From Streptomyces chartreusis (lineage in GTDB: Bacteria > Actinomycetota > Actinomycetes > Streptomycetales > Streptomycetaceae): a stretch of DNA of 64,000 nucleotides. The stretch covers positions 434,001-498,000 of the forward strand of contig NZ_CP023689.1 of assembly GCF_008704715.1 (NCBI RefSeq). The letters run 5' to 3'. This document shows, piece by piece, positions 34,462 through 42,532 of this stretch (positions within the stretch are counted from its first letter, which is position 1; each line of letters begins with the position of its first letter). Below the pieces are notes generated by a model. The model did not search any database and was not told where the DNA came from. It worked only from the letters and a program-made list of their open reading frames with translations. The position numbers were made by a program, and so were the translations under genes.

Positions 34462-35733
34462 TCAGGATGCCTTTTGGTCGGCGCGCTTCGCGGTCTCGGT
34501 GGTCACCCGTGCCCCTCGGAAGAGCACCGGGAGCCACAGGAGACAGGCCAGCAGGGGAACCGCGGCGTAGGTGGCCATGCCCGCACCGGAGCCCAGCGTG
34601 TCCATGAGCGTGCCGAGGACGAGATAGCCGGTGCCGATGAGCGCCGACTCCACGAATGCGATCATCGACAGCAGGCTCGCCCGATGGCGCGACGGCACCG
34701 CCTCGTTGAACACGTTGTCCACGATCACGGCGGTGATCTCGGGAATCCCGACCAGGACCAGGAACGCGGCGACGGTGACCCGGACAAGGCCCAGGCCGCT
34801 CAGGCCGAGCGCCGCGGCGAGCGTCAGGAGAGACACCGGAACGATGACCCGGTACCCGATGCGCCGGTCCGCGCGGTCCGACAGCAAGGGCACGAGTCCA
34901 CCCGCGAAGAATCCCGCCGATATGACCACGCTCACCAATGCGGTGCCCGCTCCCTGATCGGAGAGGGTCTTCTGCGTGAAAATGATGTACGGCGTCAACG
35001 TCGCGTGCATCAATCCGGACACCACGACAAGCGTCACGAGCGCCGGCGTGGCGACCCGGAGCATCGCCCGCCATGCTGTGGCGTCGCCATGCTGCCCCTC
35101 GGCTCCGTCCTTCTCGTCCACCGCGTCCGCGCCTCGGATCTCGGGCACCCGTGACGTCAGCACCACCACGGCCAGGACGAGGCACGCCGCGGAGCCGACA
35201 TAGACGACTCCCCAGGAGATCCGCTGCAGTTGGCCGCCGAGGACGATGGCGACTCCCGAGGTGACCGTCCCGAGCATGGTGAACCGGGACTTGATCTTGA
35301 CGTAGCCGGCCGTCGCACCACGACGCACGAGATGGTCGTACAGCAGGGCGGTGTCCGAACCGGACACACAGGCCATGCCCACGCCCTGCGCGATGAACAG
35401 CGTCAGGAACACCCAGTAGTTGGAGAAGGCCGCCTGACCGAGCAGGCAGCCGGCTATCAGCAGCTGGCCGATCACGATGCCGGCACGCCTGCCGATCCGG
35501 TCGGCGATGACTCCCGTCGGCAACTCAGCAAGTCCGCTGACCAGGTAGAGCAGAGTCTGCAGCAGGGCCACTTGTGCGGCGGAGAAGCCTCGCTGCTGAA
35601 GGAAGAGGACGAATACGCCGCGCTGGAACAGCGAGTTGGCGAGCACGGCGTACAGGTAGAACGGGCGCGTGACACTTCGTGCCGCATCGTCGACCGCAGC
35701 CGACCCGCCAAGGGCTTCCGTGGTGCCGGTCAT
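34462..35733 (-). CDS. MFS transporter
   Basis: A 423-residue major facilitator with 12 predicted helices. The A-motif between helices 2 and 3 is GVIADRIGRRAGIVIG (D-R-x-G-R-R), and the second half carries a weaker equivalent PLLSDRADRRIGYRV. The interhelix-6/7 cytosolic loop is rich in Asp/Glu (DAVDEKDGAEGQHGD). It resembles exporters of small drugs or metabolites. The stop lies 24 bp from the convergent DinB stop. No local regulator identifies the substrate. Confidence 0.88.
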   Translation of the reverse strand: MTGTTEALGGSAAVDDAARSVTRPFYLYAVLANSLFQRGVFVLFLQQRGFSAAQVALLQTLLYLVSGLAELPTGVIADRIGRRAGIVIGQLLIAGCLLGQAAFSNYWVFLTLFIAQGVGMACVSGSDTALLYDHLVRRGATAGYVKIKSRFTMLGTVTSGVAIVLGGQLQRISWGVVYVGSAACLVLAVVVLTSRVPEIRGADAVDEKDGAEGQHGDATAWRAMLRVATPALVTLVVVSGLMHATLTPYIIFTQKTLSDQGAGTALVSVVISAGFFAGGLVPLLSDRADRRIGYRVIVPVSLLTLAAALGLSGLGLVRVTVAAFLVLVGIPEITAVIVDNVFNEAVPSRHRASLLSMIAFVESALIGTGYLVLGTLMDTLGSGAGMATYAAVPLLACLLWLPVLFRGARVTTETAKRADQKAS

Positions 35734-35957
35734 GCTGCGGGCTCCCTGGTGACTCCGGTGATCATTAGGTCGTACACACCGCCGGAGAACCGGCGAACCG
35801 TCCTGGTCACAGTCAGTAAATGACTACACAACAGTTCCAGCACAGGGGAGGATGGACAGGTGAACACGGCAGATCCGTACACCAAGTCGAGGTCGGAACA
35901 GCCCGGAGAAGCCAACCCCGACCCCGCTGGAACGCGGCGTCGTCCGGCCAGGCCCTG

Positions 35958-36575
35958 ATGGACGACATGGGGGCGTTCCGGACGGCGGTCACCGCGTGGG
36001 CGGCCGGTGGGCCCGAAGGGCCCGCGCGTGAGCTGGCCACGCGGCTGCCGGTGCGGGCGGTCGTCCTGCTCGAAGGGCCGAGCGACGTCGCGGCGGTCAA
36101 CGCGCTCGCCGAGCGCCGCGGCCGCGACCTGGAGGCCGAGGGAATCTGCGTCCTGGCGATGGGCGGAGCCATGAGCATCGGGCGCTACGCCCGTCTCCTC
36201 GGCCCGTCCGGCCTGGGCCTGCGTCTGACCGGGCTGTGCGACGAGCGGGAGCGCAGCTACTACACCCGTGGCCTGGCGGACGCCGACGCCGGCCGGCCGA
36301 GCTTCTTCGTCTGCGCGGCGGACCTGGAGGACGAACTCATCCGCGCGCTGGGCGTGGGCCGGGTGCAGGAACTCGTCCGGGCCCAGGGTGAACTGCGCGC
36401 TCTGCGGACCTTCCTGAACCAGCCCGCCCAGCAGGGACGCCCCGCACAGCAGCAGCTGCGGCGCTTCCTCGGCACCAAGAAGGGCCGCAAGATCCATTAC
36501 GGTCGTGTCCTCGTCGAGGCCCTCGACGCCGACCGCGTGCCCGCGCCGCTGGAAGACCTGCTCGCCAGTCTCTGA
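35958..36575 (+). CDS. stand-alone TOPRIM-like protein (OLD-nuclease type)
   Basis: A ~205-residue protein with a TOPRIM-type core: VRAVVLLEGPSDVAAVNALAERR (the conserved Glu strand-turn), VLAMGGAMSIGRYARLLG, and LTGLCDERERSYY with the acidic motif. The arrangement is close to the TOPRIM region of OLD-family nucleases, but there is no ATPase domain, and the second Asp of the usual DxD is replaced in CDERE. It may hydrolyse or transfer nucleotides or act with a partner. ATG 35958 is preferred on domain grounds; an in-frame ATG at 35820 would add 46 unconserved residues. The basic C-terminus (KKGRKIHYGRVLVEAL) could bind nucleic acid. Confidence 0.7.
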   Translation: MDDMGAFRTAVTAWAAGGPEGPARELATRLPVRAVVLLEGPSDVAAVNALAERRGRDLEAEGICVLAMGGAMSIGRYARLLGPSGLGLRLTGLCDERERSYYTRGLADADAGRPSFFVCAADLEDELIRALGVGRVQELVRAQGELRALRTFLNQPAQQGRPAQQQLRRFLGTKKGRKIHYGRVLVEALDADRVPAPLEDLLASL

Positions 36576-36603
36576 CACGCCCTGGCGGGATGCCGCGTTC
36601 TGC

Positions 36604-36633
36604 TTGCTGGATGATCGATCGGCTTCCTAGGGT
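36604..36633 (+). promoter_or_regulatory. candidate housekeeping promoter for leaderless nitrilase mRNA
   Basis: TTGCTG (36604-36609) and TAGGGT (36628-36633) are spaced by 18 bp, and the ATG at 36641 is seven bases after the -10, so transcription may begin at or next to the start codon. No ribosome binding site is present, consistent with a leaderless transcript. Confidence 0.55.
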
Positions 36634-36640
36634 CGACGCC

Positions 36641-37609
36641 ATGACCTCAACGAGCCCCTCCACCGGCGCGGCCGGCACGTCCCGCTCCACCGTGACCGCC
36701 GCCGTCGTCCAGGCGGCAGCCCCGCTGTTCGACACGAAGGCCGCACTGAACCGCGCCGAGGAGCTCCTCCGGGAGGCCGTCACCGACCGCGGGGCGGACG
36801 TGGTCGTGCTGCCCGAGGCGTTCCTCGGCGGCTATCCCAAGGGCCTGGACTTCGATATCAGCGTCGGCCGCCGTACACCGGCCGGCCGCGAGCTGTTCCG
36901 GCGTTACCACGACGCCGCCATCGACGTCCCGGGCCCCGAGATCGACATCCTGGCCGCCCTCACCCGGGAACTGGGCTGCCACGCCGTCGTCGGCGCGGTC
37001 GAGCGGCAGGGCGGCACCCTCTACTGCGTGGCCCTCTTGTTCGGCCCCGACGGCTATCTGGGCCTGCACCGCAAGCTCATGCCGACGGCCGCCGAACGCT
37101 ACCTGTGGGGCCAGGGCGACGGCTCCACGCTCCCGGTCGTCGACACCGGCGCCGCCCGGCTGGGCGCGGCCATCTGCTGGGAGAACTACATGCCGTTGTT
37201 CCGTACGGCGATGTACGCCAAGGGTGTCGACCTGTGGTGCGCGCCGACCGTGGACGACCGTGACGCCTGGCAGGCCACGATGCGGCACATCGCCCTGGAG
37301 GGCCGCTGCTTCGTGCTGAGCGCCAACCAGTACCTGCGCCGCGACGCCCTCCCTGCCGACCTCCATCCCGTCCAGGGCGACGAACCCGACACCGTGCTCA
37401 TCGGGGGCGGGTCCGTCATCGTCTCCCCGCTGGGCGAGGTCCTCGCCGGCCCGCTGCGCGACGGGGAGGGCATCCTGGCGGCCGAACTCGACCTGGACGA
37501 CCTCACCCGCGCGCGCTTCGACTTCGATCCGACCGGTCACTATGCCCGCCCCGACGTCTTCACCCTCCACGTCGACGAGTCGGCGCGCACCGCGGTCACC
37601 CGCGGCTGA
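36641..37609 (+). CDS. nitrilase-family carbon-nitrogen hydrolase
   Basis: A 322-residue enzyme of the nitrilase superfamily with the full catalytic triad: Glu59 in VLPEAFLGGYPKG, Lys145 in LHRKLMPT and Cys179 in AAICWENYMP. The CWEN form and the length indicate a true nitrilase (nitrile to carboxylate plus ammonia), as in aliphatic or aryl-acetonitrilases, rather than an amidase. It would act in the cytosol on plant- or cyanide-derived nitriles. No regulator or transporter is co-transcribed; it stands alone with its own promoter. Confidence 0.92.
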   Translation: MTSTSPSTGAAGTSRSTVTAAVVQAAAPLFDTKAALNRAEELLREAVTDRGADVVVLPEAFLGGYPKGLDFDISVGRRTPAGRELFRRYHDAAIDVPGPEIDILAALTRELGCHAVVGAVERQGGTLYCVALLFGPDGYLGLHRKLMPTAAERYLWGQGDGSTLPVVDTGAARLGAAICWENYMPLFRTAMYAKGVDLWCAPTVDDRDAWQATMRHIALEGRCFVLSANQYLRRDALPADLHPVQGDEPDTVLIGGGSVIVSPLGEVLAGPLRDGEGILAAELDLDDLTRARFDFDPTGHYARPDVFTLHVDESARTAVTRG

Positions 37610-37624
37610 ACCGGCGCCTCGCCG

Positions 37625-38134
37625 TCAGTCGGCGTAGACCCGGCCTTCCTTCACCAGGTAGTGGACCGGGTCGGAGCAGCCGATGGAAGGCGTGACCAGC
37701 AGGCTCACCGTCAGCGGGGCGGGCTCGGTGTTCGCGGTCGCGAAGTCGCAGACGGCGCCCTTGCCGGTGAGCGGGTACCAGAACCAGCCGTCCACGTCGC
37801 CGACGGTGACGCGGTCGGACTCCTTCCAGGCGCCGCCGCTCTGGGTGAAGACCTGGAGCCGCACGGAGGCGGCGAGTTCGTCCTCGGGTGAGCGCAGGGC
37901 GGTGAGTGTGATCTTGTAGTCGCCGCCGAGGACGGACGAGGCGATCTGCCGGGTCTGCAGTGCGGCCTTGGCGGCGGCCCCGGACGAACCGACGCTGGAC
38001 GCACCGGTGTTGGAAGTACCGGCGTTGGACGTTCCGGCCCCCGCGGCCCCGAGCGCACCCGCCATGAGGAGCGTGACGGCGGCCGTGGCGGTGCGTGCGG
38101 TGCGGTTGCGCCGGTGCTTGCTGGACAGGCTCAT
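37625..38134 (-). CDS. small secreted protein, unknown function
   Basis: A 169-residue protein with a basic start (SSKHRRNRTART), a hydrophobic core (AAVTLLMAGALGAAGA) and a short Gly/Ser/Thr/Asn repeat region (GTSNAGTSNTGASSVG) before a ~110-residue beta-rich domain (YKITLTALRSPEDELAASVRLQVF; WFWYPLTG). Two cysteines in the mature part (CDFATAN, GCSDPVHYL) could form a disulfide. I recognise no family. ATG 38134 follows GGGGGAAC. Export is a fair inference; cleavage site uncertain. Confidence 0.72.
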   Translation of the reverse strand: MSLSSKHRRNRTARTATAAVTLLMAGALGAAGAGTSNAGTSNTGASSVGSSGAAAKAALQTRQIASSVLGGDYKITLTALRSPEDELAASVRLQVFTQSGGAWKESDRVTVGDVDGWFWYPLTGKGAVCDFATANTEPAPLTVSLLVTPSIGCSDPVHYLVKEGRVYAD

Positions 38135-38254
38135 GTGTTCCCCCGTTGAACCGAGTTGTACCGAACGGTCTGATTGGTTCGTACGGTGGTAGAGACCAGT
38201 CACCCGGCCTCAGGGTTGTACGCCGATGCGGGGCCGGTGCGCGGCGGTGCCCGC

Positions 38255-39967
38255 TCAGTGCGACTCCCGGGTCACCTCCGAACCGCTGGAGCCCACGAGG
38301 AAGTCCAGGTCGGCGCCGGTGTCGGCCTGGAGGACGTGGTCGACGTAGAGGCGTTCCCAGCCGCGCCGCGGGTCGGCGTAGGCCCGGACCGTCGGCTCGC
38401 TCGGGACTCTGCGGGCAAGTTCGTCGGCGGGTACGTCGATGTCGAGGCGGCGGGCCTCGACGTCGAGGGTGATGAAGTCGCCGGTCCGCACCAGAGCGAG
38501 CGGGCCGCCGGCCGCCGCCTCCGGGGCGACGTGCAGGACGACCGTGCCGTACGCCGTGCCGCTCATCCGGCCGTCGCAGACCCGCACCATGTCGCGCACG
38601 CCCTGTTCGAGGAGCTTCTTCGGCAGTGGCATGTTCGACACCTCGGGCATCCCCGGGTAGCCCTTGGGGCCGCAGCCGCGCAGGACGAGGACGGAGTCGG
38701 CGTCGACGTCGAGTCCGGGGTCGTCGACGCGGGCGTGGAAGTCCTCGATGGAGTCGAAGACGACGGCCCGGCCGCGGTGGCGCAGCAGGTGCGGGGAGGC
38801 CGCCGCGGGTTTGATGACGGCGCCGTCGGGCGCGAGGTTGCCGCGCAGCACGGCTATGCCGCCCTCGGCGACCAGGGGCTCGGCGCGGGTGCGGATGACC
38901 TCGGCGTCCCAGATCGGGGCGTCGTCGAGCGCGTCGACGAGCGGCTTGCCGGTGACCGTGAGGGCGTCGGGATCGAGCAGGTCACGGACCTCGCGCAGGA
39001 CGGCGAGCAGGCCCCCGGCGCGGTGGAAGTCCTCCATGAGGAAGCGCCCGGCGGGCTGGAGATCGACCAGGACCGGGACGTGGGAGCCGATGCGGTCGAA
39101 GTCGTCGAGGGAGAGGTCGACGCCCAGACGGCCCGCGATGGCGAGGAGGTGCACGACCGCGTTGGTCGAGCCGCCGACGGCAGCGAGGGCGACGATGGCG
39201 TTGTGGAAGGACGCCTTGGTCAGGAAGGTGCCCGGCCGCCGGTCGGCGGCAACCATGTCCACCGCCAGCCGGCCGGAAAGGTGCGCGGCCTCCGGCAGAC
39301 GGCTGTCGGGCGCGGGAGTTCCGGCCACGCCGGGCACGACCGTGCCCAGCGCCTCGGCGACCAGGGCCATGGTGGAGGCGGTTCCCATGGTGTTGCAGTG
39401 GCCGCGGCTGCGGATCATCGCCGACTCGGAGCGGGTGAACTGCTCCTGCGACAGCGTGCCGGCCCGCACCTCCTCCGACAGCCGCCACACGTCGGTGCCG
39501 CAGCCCAGCGGCCTGCCGCGGAACGTCCCGGTGAGCATCGGCCCGCCGGGCACCACCAGCGCGGGCAGATCCACCGAGGCGGCGGCCATGAGCAGCGACG
39601 GGATCGTCTTGTCGCAGCCGCCCAGCAGGACCACGCCGTCGATGGGGTTGGCCCGCAGCATCTCCTCCGTGGCCATGGCCGCCATGTTGCGCCACAGCAT
39701 GGCGGTGGGCCGTACGTTCGTCTCGCCCAGCGACACCACCGGCAGGTCCAGCGGGATGCCGCCGGCCTCGTACACGCCGTTGCGCACCGAGGCCGCGACC
39801 TCGTCGAGATGGGCGTTGCAAGGGGTCAGGTCGGAGGCGGTGTTGGCGATGGCGATCTGCGGCCGGCCGGTGAAGGCGTCGCCCGGGACGCCTCTGCGCA
39901 TCCACGCCCGGTGGATGTAGGCATTGCGGTCCTGGCCCTCGTACCACTGTGCGCTTCGCAGGTTCAC
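38255..39967 (-). CDS. IlvD/Edd-family sugar-acid dehydratase
   Basis: A 570-residue iron-sulfur dehydratase. The three cluster cysteines of the [2Fe-2S] type are present: Cys50 (SDLTPCNAHL), Cys118 (LLGGCDKTIPS) and Cys191 (RGHCNTMGTASTM). The catalytic region near the end reads VCDGRMSGTAYGTVVLHVAPE, whose S-G-T and A-P-E match the family. The pairing with a zinc alcohol dehydrogenase and IclR regulator points to an aldonate (arabonate, fuconate or gluconate-like) dehydratase in a sugar-acid pathway rather than branched-chain amino-acid synthesis. It is divergent from the IclR gene with 50 bp between starts. Confidence 0.9.
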   Translation of the reverse strand: MNLRSAQWYEGQDRNAYIHRAWMRRGVPGDAFTGRPQIAIANTASDLTPCNAHLDEVAASVRNGVYEAGGIPLDLPVVSLGETNVRPTAMLWRNMAAMATEEMLRANPIDGVVLLGGCDKTIPSLLMAAASVDLPALVVPGGPMLTGTFRGRPLGCGTDVWRLSEEVRAGTLSQEQFTRSESAMIRSRGHCNTMGTASTMALVAEALGTVVPGVAGTPAPDSRLPEAAHLSGRLAVDMVAADRRPGTFLTKASFHNAIVALAAVGGSTNAVVHLLAIAGRLGVDLSLDDFDRIGSHVPVLVDLQPAGRFLMEDFHRAGGLLAVLREVRDLLDPDALTVTGKPLVDALDDAPIWDAEVIRTRAEPLVAEGGIAVLRGNLAPDGAVIKPAAASPHLLRHRGRAVVFDSIEDFHARVDDPGLDVDADSVLVLRGCGPKGYPGMPEVSNMPLPKKLLEQGVRDMVRVCDGRMSGTAYGTVVLHVAPEAAAGGPLALVRTGDFITLDVEARRLDIDVPADELARRVPSEPTVRAYADPRRGWERLYVDHVLQADTGADLDFLVGSSGSEVTRESH

Positions 39968-40017
39968 GATGGGACCTCTTCCGGCAGTCGGTACGGAGGT
40001 CTACAGTCTGGAACGCC

Positions 40018-40842
40018 ATGGAGCATACGCAGACGTACGACGGATCGACAGCCCTCGGCGAGGACGGATCAACTGCCGCCGACGGCAACCGCCTTGTGGG
40101 TTCGGACCGGGTGCTCGCGGTGCTGAAGCAGCTCGCCCGGTATCCCGAAGGGGTGGGGCTGGAGGAGCTGACCCGGGTCGTCGCGAGTCCCAAGCCGACG
40201 GTCCACCGGGCGCTCGGTGCGCTGCGCCGGGCCGGGTTGGCCGACCAGGGTGCCCGCGGCCGGTACGTGCTGGGTGACGAGTTCCTGCGGATGGCCTTCG
40301 CCCATCACGAGGCCCGTCCGGAGCAGGTGCGGCTGCAACCGGTGCTCGAAGCGCTGGCGCACCGGTTCGGGGAGACCGCGCACTACGCGGTGCTGGACGG
40401 CCGCGAGATCGTCTACCGCGCCAAGGTCGACCCGCCCACCGGTGCCGTGCGCCTCACGTCCACCGTCGGCGGGCGCAACCCCGCCCACACCACCGCCGTC
40501 GGAAAGCTGCTGCTCGCCGGGCGGCTGCGCGGCGAGGACGAGGTGGCGGCGTGGATCGGCGACCGGCCGCTGGAACGTCGTACGGCCCGGTCGTCGGGTA
40601 CGGCCGTCGCCCTGCACCGGGAACTCGTGATCACCCGCGAGAGGGGCTACGGCCTCGACGACGAGGAGAACGAGACCGGCGTCAACTGCCTTGCCCTGCC
40701 CGTGTATCCGACCTCGCCCGCGGTCCCTTCCGGGGCGGTGAGCGTCAGCGCGCTGGCGTACCGGACCCCGCTGGCGGCCCTGGTCGACGCGCTCGACGAG
40801 ATCCGCGCTCTGCTGGGGCCGCTCGGCGAGCCGTACACCTGA
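40018..40842 (+). CDS. IclR family transcriptional regulator
   Basis: A 274-residue IclR protein. The N-terminal winged helix (residues ~30-85: DRVLAVLKQLARYPEGVGLEELTRVVASPKPTVHRALGALRRAGLA) is followed by the effector domain (~95-265; ETAHYAVLDGREIVYRAKVDPP, then HTTAVGKLLLAG, then ENETGVNCLALPVY). IclR members sense aromatic or sugar acids and act on divergent operons. It lies head-to-head with the dehydratase and just upstream of an alcohol dehydrogenase, so it most likely controls both. The start is ATG 40018. Confidence 0.92.
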   Translation: MEHTQTYDGSTALGEDGSTAADGNRLVGSDRVLAVLKQLARYPEGVGLEELTRVVASPKPTVHRALGALRRAGLADQGARGRYVLGDEFLRMAFAHHEARPEQVRLQPVLEALAHRFGETAHYAVLDGREIVYRAKVDPPTGAVRLTSTVGGRNPAHTTAVGKLLLAGRLRGEDEVAAWIGDRPLERRTARSSGTAVALHRELVITRERGYGLDDEENETGVNCLALPVYPTSPAVPSGAVSVSALAYRTPLAALVDALDEIRALLGPLGEPYT

Positions 40843-40891
40843 CGCGAACAGCTTCCGACCTCCGCAACCGATCACTCTGGAGCGCACCTTG

Positions 40892-41923
40892 GTGGACCTC
40901 ATGCGCGCGTTCGTCCTCACCGCCCCGGGCGCGTACGAGGTGCGGGACGTCCCGGTGCCGGTGGCGGCGCCCGGGGAAGTCGTGGTCGACGTCGAGCGGG
41001 TCGGGGTGTGCGGCACCGACATCGAGTTCTTCACCGGGGCCATGGCCTACCTCCACCAGGGGCACTCCGCCTACCCGATGCGGCCGGGGCACGAGTGGGC
41101 CGGGCGGGTGGCGTCGGTCGGTGAAGGGGTCGAGCCGGGGTGGGTCGGCCGGCGCGTCATGGGTGACACGATGCTCGGCTGCGGCAGTTGCCGCCGCTGT
41201 CTCCGGGGCCGCCGGCATGTGTGCGAGAAGCGCCAGGAGGTCGGGATCCGCGGTGCGCGTGACGGTGCCCTGGCGGAGCGACTCGCGGTGCCGGCGTCCT
41301 CGTTGCACGCCCTTCCCGACTCGGTCGACGCAGTGCTCGGCGCGCTCGTGGAGCCGGGCGGCAACGCGCTGCGTGCCGCGCGGGCGACGGCGGCCCGTGC
41401 GGGGGACCGTGTCCTCGTACTGGGGCCCGGGACGATCGGCCTGCTCGTCGCGATGTTCCTGCGGGCGGAGGGCGCGGAGGTGCATCTGCTGGACCGTGCC
41501 GGCCACTCCCCCGCTTTCGCCCACGCCCTGGGCTTCGAGCACGTCTGGGACGAGCGCTCGCTCCCGGACCTGCCCTTCGACGCGGTCGTGGACGCCTCGA
41601 CCGCCGCCCATCTGCCGGACAGGGCACTGGAGTTGGTCGAGCCGGGCGGCCGGCTCGTGTACATCGGGCTGGCCGCCGAACCGAGCCGGATCGACACCCG
41701 CACGCTGGTCCTCAAGGACGTGACGGCGGTGGGTGTCCTGTCCGGCTCGCCGGGGCTGGACGCCACCATCAGCGCGTACGCGTCGGGAGTGGTCGATCCG
41801 AGGCCGCTCGTCGCGGCGACCGTGAGCCTGGACGAGGTCGGGCCGGTCCTGGCGGGCGGGCGGCCGGGCGGCGCCGGCCCAGGACCCAAGATCCACGTGG
41901 ATCCGCGTGCCGGCACCCGCTGA
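40892..41923 (+). CDS. zinc-dependent medium-chain alcohol/polyol dehydrogenase
   Basis: A 343-residue medium-chain dehydrogenase. Catalytic zinc ligands appear in GVCGTDIEFF (Cys) and RPGHEWAGRV (His-Glu); a structural zinc loop GCGSCRRCLRGRRHVC holds four cysteines; the Rossmann motif is VLVLGPGTIGLLVAMFL. The overall form is L-threonine/sorbitol/galactonate dehydrogenase-like. It probably oxidises a sugar alcohol or sugar acid in the same pathway as the adjacent dehydratase. GTG 40892 is preferred with GGAG upstream; ATG 40901 is an alternative. It follows IclR by 49 bp. Confidence 0.9.
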   Translation: MDLMRAFVLTAPGAYEVRDVPVPVAAPGEVVVDVERVGVCGTDIEFFTGAMAYLHQGHSAYPMRPGHEWAGRVASVGEGVEPGWVGRRVMGDTMLGCGSCRRCLRGRRHVCEKRQEVGIRGARDGALAERLAVPASSLHALPDSVDAVLGALVEPGGNALRAARATAARAGDRVLVLGPGTIGLLVAMFLRAEGAEVHLLDRAGHSPAFAHALGFEHVWDERSLPDLPFDAVVDASTAAHLPDRALELVEPGGRLVYIGLAAEPSRIDTRTLVLKDVTAVGVLSGSPGLDATISAYASGVVDPRPLVAATVSLDEVGPVLAGGRPGGAGPGPKIHVDPRAGTR

Positions 41924-41982
41924 ACGTCCCGATTCTTCCGGCCGGCGCACGACCCCGGCGGACACCTCGTACCGGTGTTGTT

Positions 41983-42007
41983 GTGTAGTCTCCGCCGCTT
42001 CGGGTAG
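41983..42007 (+). promoter_or_regulatory. candidate SigB/SigF-class promoter GTGT-N15-GGGTAG
   Basis: GTGT (41983-41986) and GGGTAG (42002-42007) are spaced by 15 bp, 61 bp before the first marR gene. This fits the Streptomyces group-3 sigma consensus GNNT-N14-16-GGGTAC/T except for the final base. The same form occurs upstream of the free STAS gene. Confidence 0.5.
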
Positions 42008-42067
42008 GCCCCTGCACTGATGCAGCCCAGGCCGGTGACGACCGCGGTCTTCGAAGGATGACGGACC

Positions 42068-42532
42068 ATGTGCCGCGAACAGGAACCCGACAGCCCCTCC
42101 CACGTGTCCGGCCGGCAGCTTGCCGAGGCGGTGAAGAACCTGGTGGCGCTGTGGTTCTCAGCCGTGGACGACGTACGTCCGCGCCTTCCGCCGCGGCAGA
42201 TACGCGCCTTGGAGGCCATCGCCCGCCGTCCCACCCTCAATGTCACCGCCCTGGCCGAGCACCTGGGCATCGGGCTGCCGACCGCCAGCCGGCTGTGCGA
42301 CCGGCTCGAAGCGGCGGGGCTGATGCGCCGGCACGTCCGCCCCGGTGACCGACGGGAGGTGCGTCTGGAGGTCACGGACCAGGGACACAGACTCCTCGCG
42401 GACGTCACCGAGCGGCTGTCCGAGTACCTGGCCGGCGCCCTCGACGCCGTTCCGCCCGACCGGCGTCTGCGGCTCGAACAGGCGCTGCGTGCCGTGCACG
42501 AGACGGACGGTGAGGGCTCCGCTCAGGGCTAA
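42068..42532 (+). CDS. MarR family regulator
   Basis: A 154-residue winged-helix protein: VRPRLPPRQIRALEAIARRPTLNVTALAEHLGIGLPTASRLCDRLEAAGLMRRHVRPGDRREVRLEVTDQGHRLLADV is the full MarR core with the beta-wing. It lies beside the last gene of the Rsb-type operon; the two stop codons overlap convergently (42529-42532). A similar MarR gene (48484) stands at the other end of the operon, and its recognition helix (STSRLCDRLQAVGF) resembles this one (TASRLCDRLEAAGL), suggesting duplicated regulators. An SigB-type promoter candidate is upstream. Confidence 0.9.
   Translation: MCREQEPDSPSHVSGRQLAEAVKNLVALWFSAVDDVRPRLPPRQIRALEAIARRPTLNVTALAEHLGIGLPTASRLCDRLEAAGLMRRHVRPGDRREVRLEVTDQGHRLLADVTERLSEYLAGALDAVPPDRRLRLEQALRAVHETDGEGSAQG

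Noticed and set aside
38160..38187. ACCGAACG-N12-CGTACGGT as an operator before the secreted protein
   Set aside because: The arms match at only 7 of 8 positions and no regulator or promoter elements support it.
38174..40126. A ~650-codon plus-strand frame opposite the dehydratase
   Set aside because: Antisense shadow of the IlvD/Edd gene; no domain signature.
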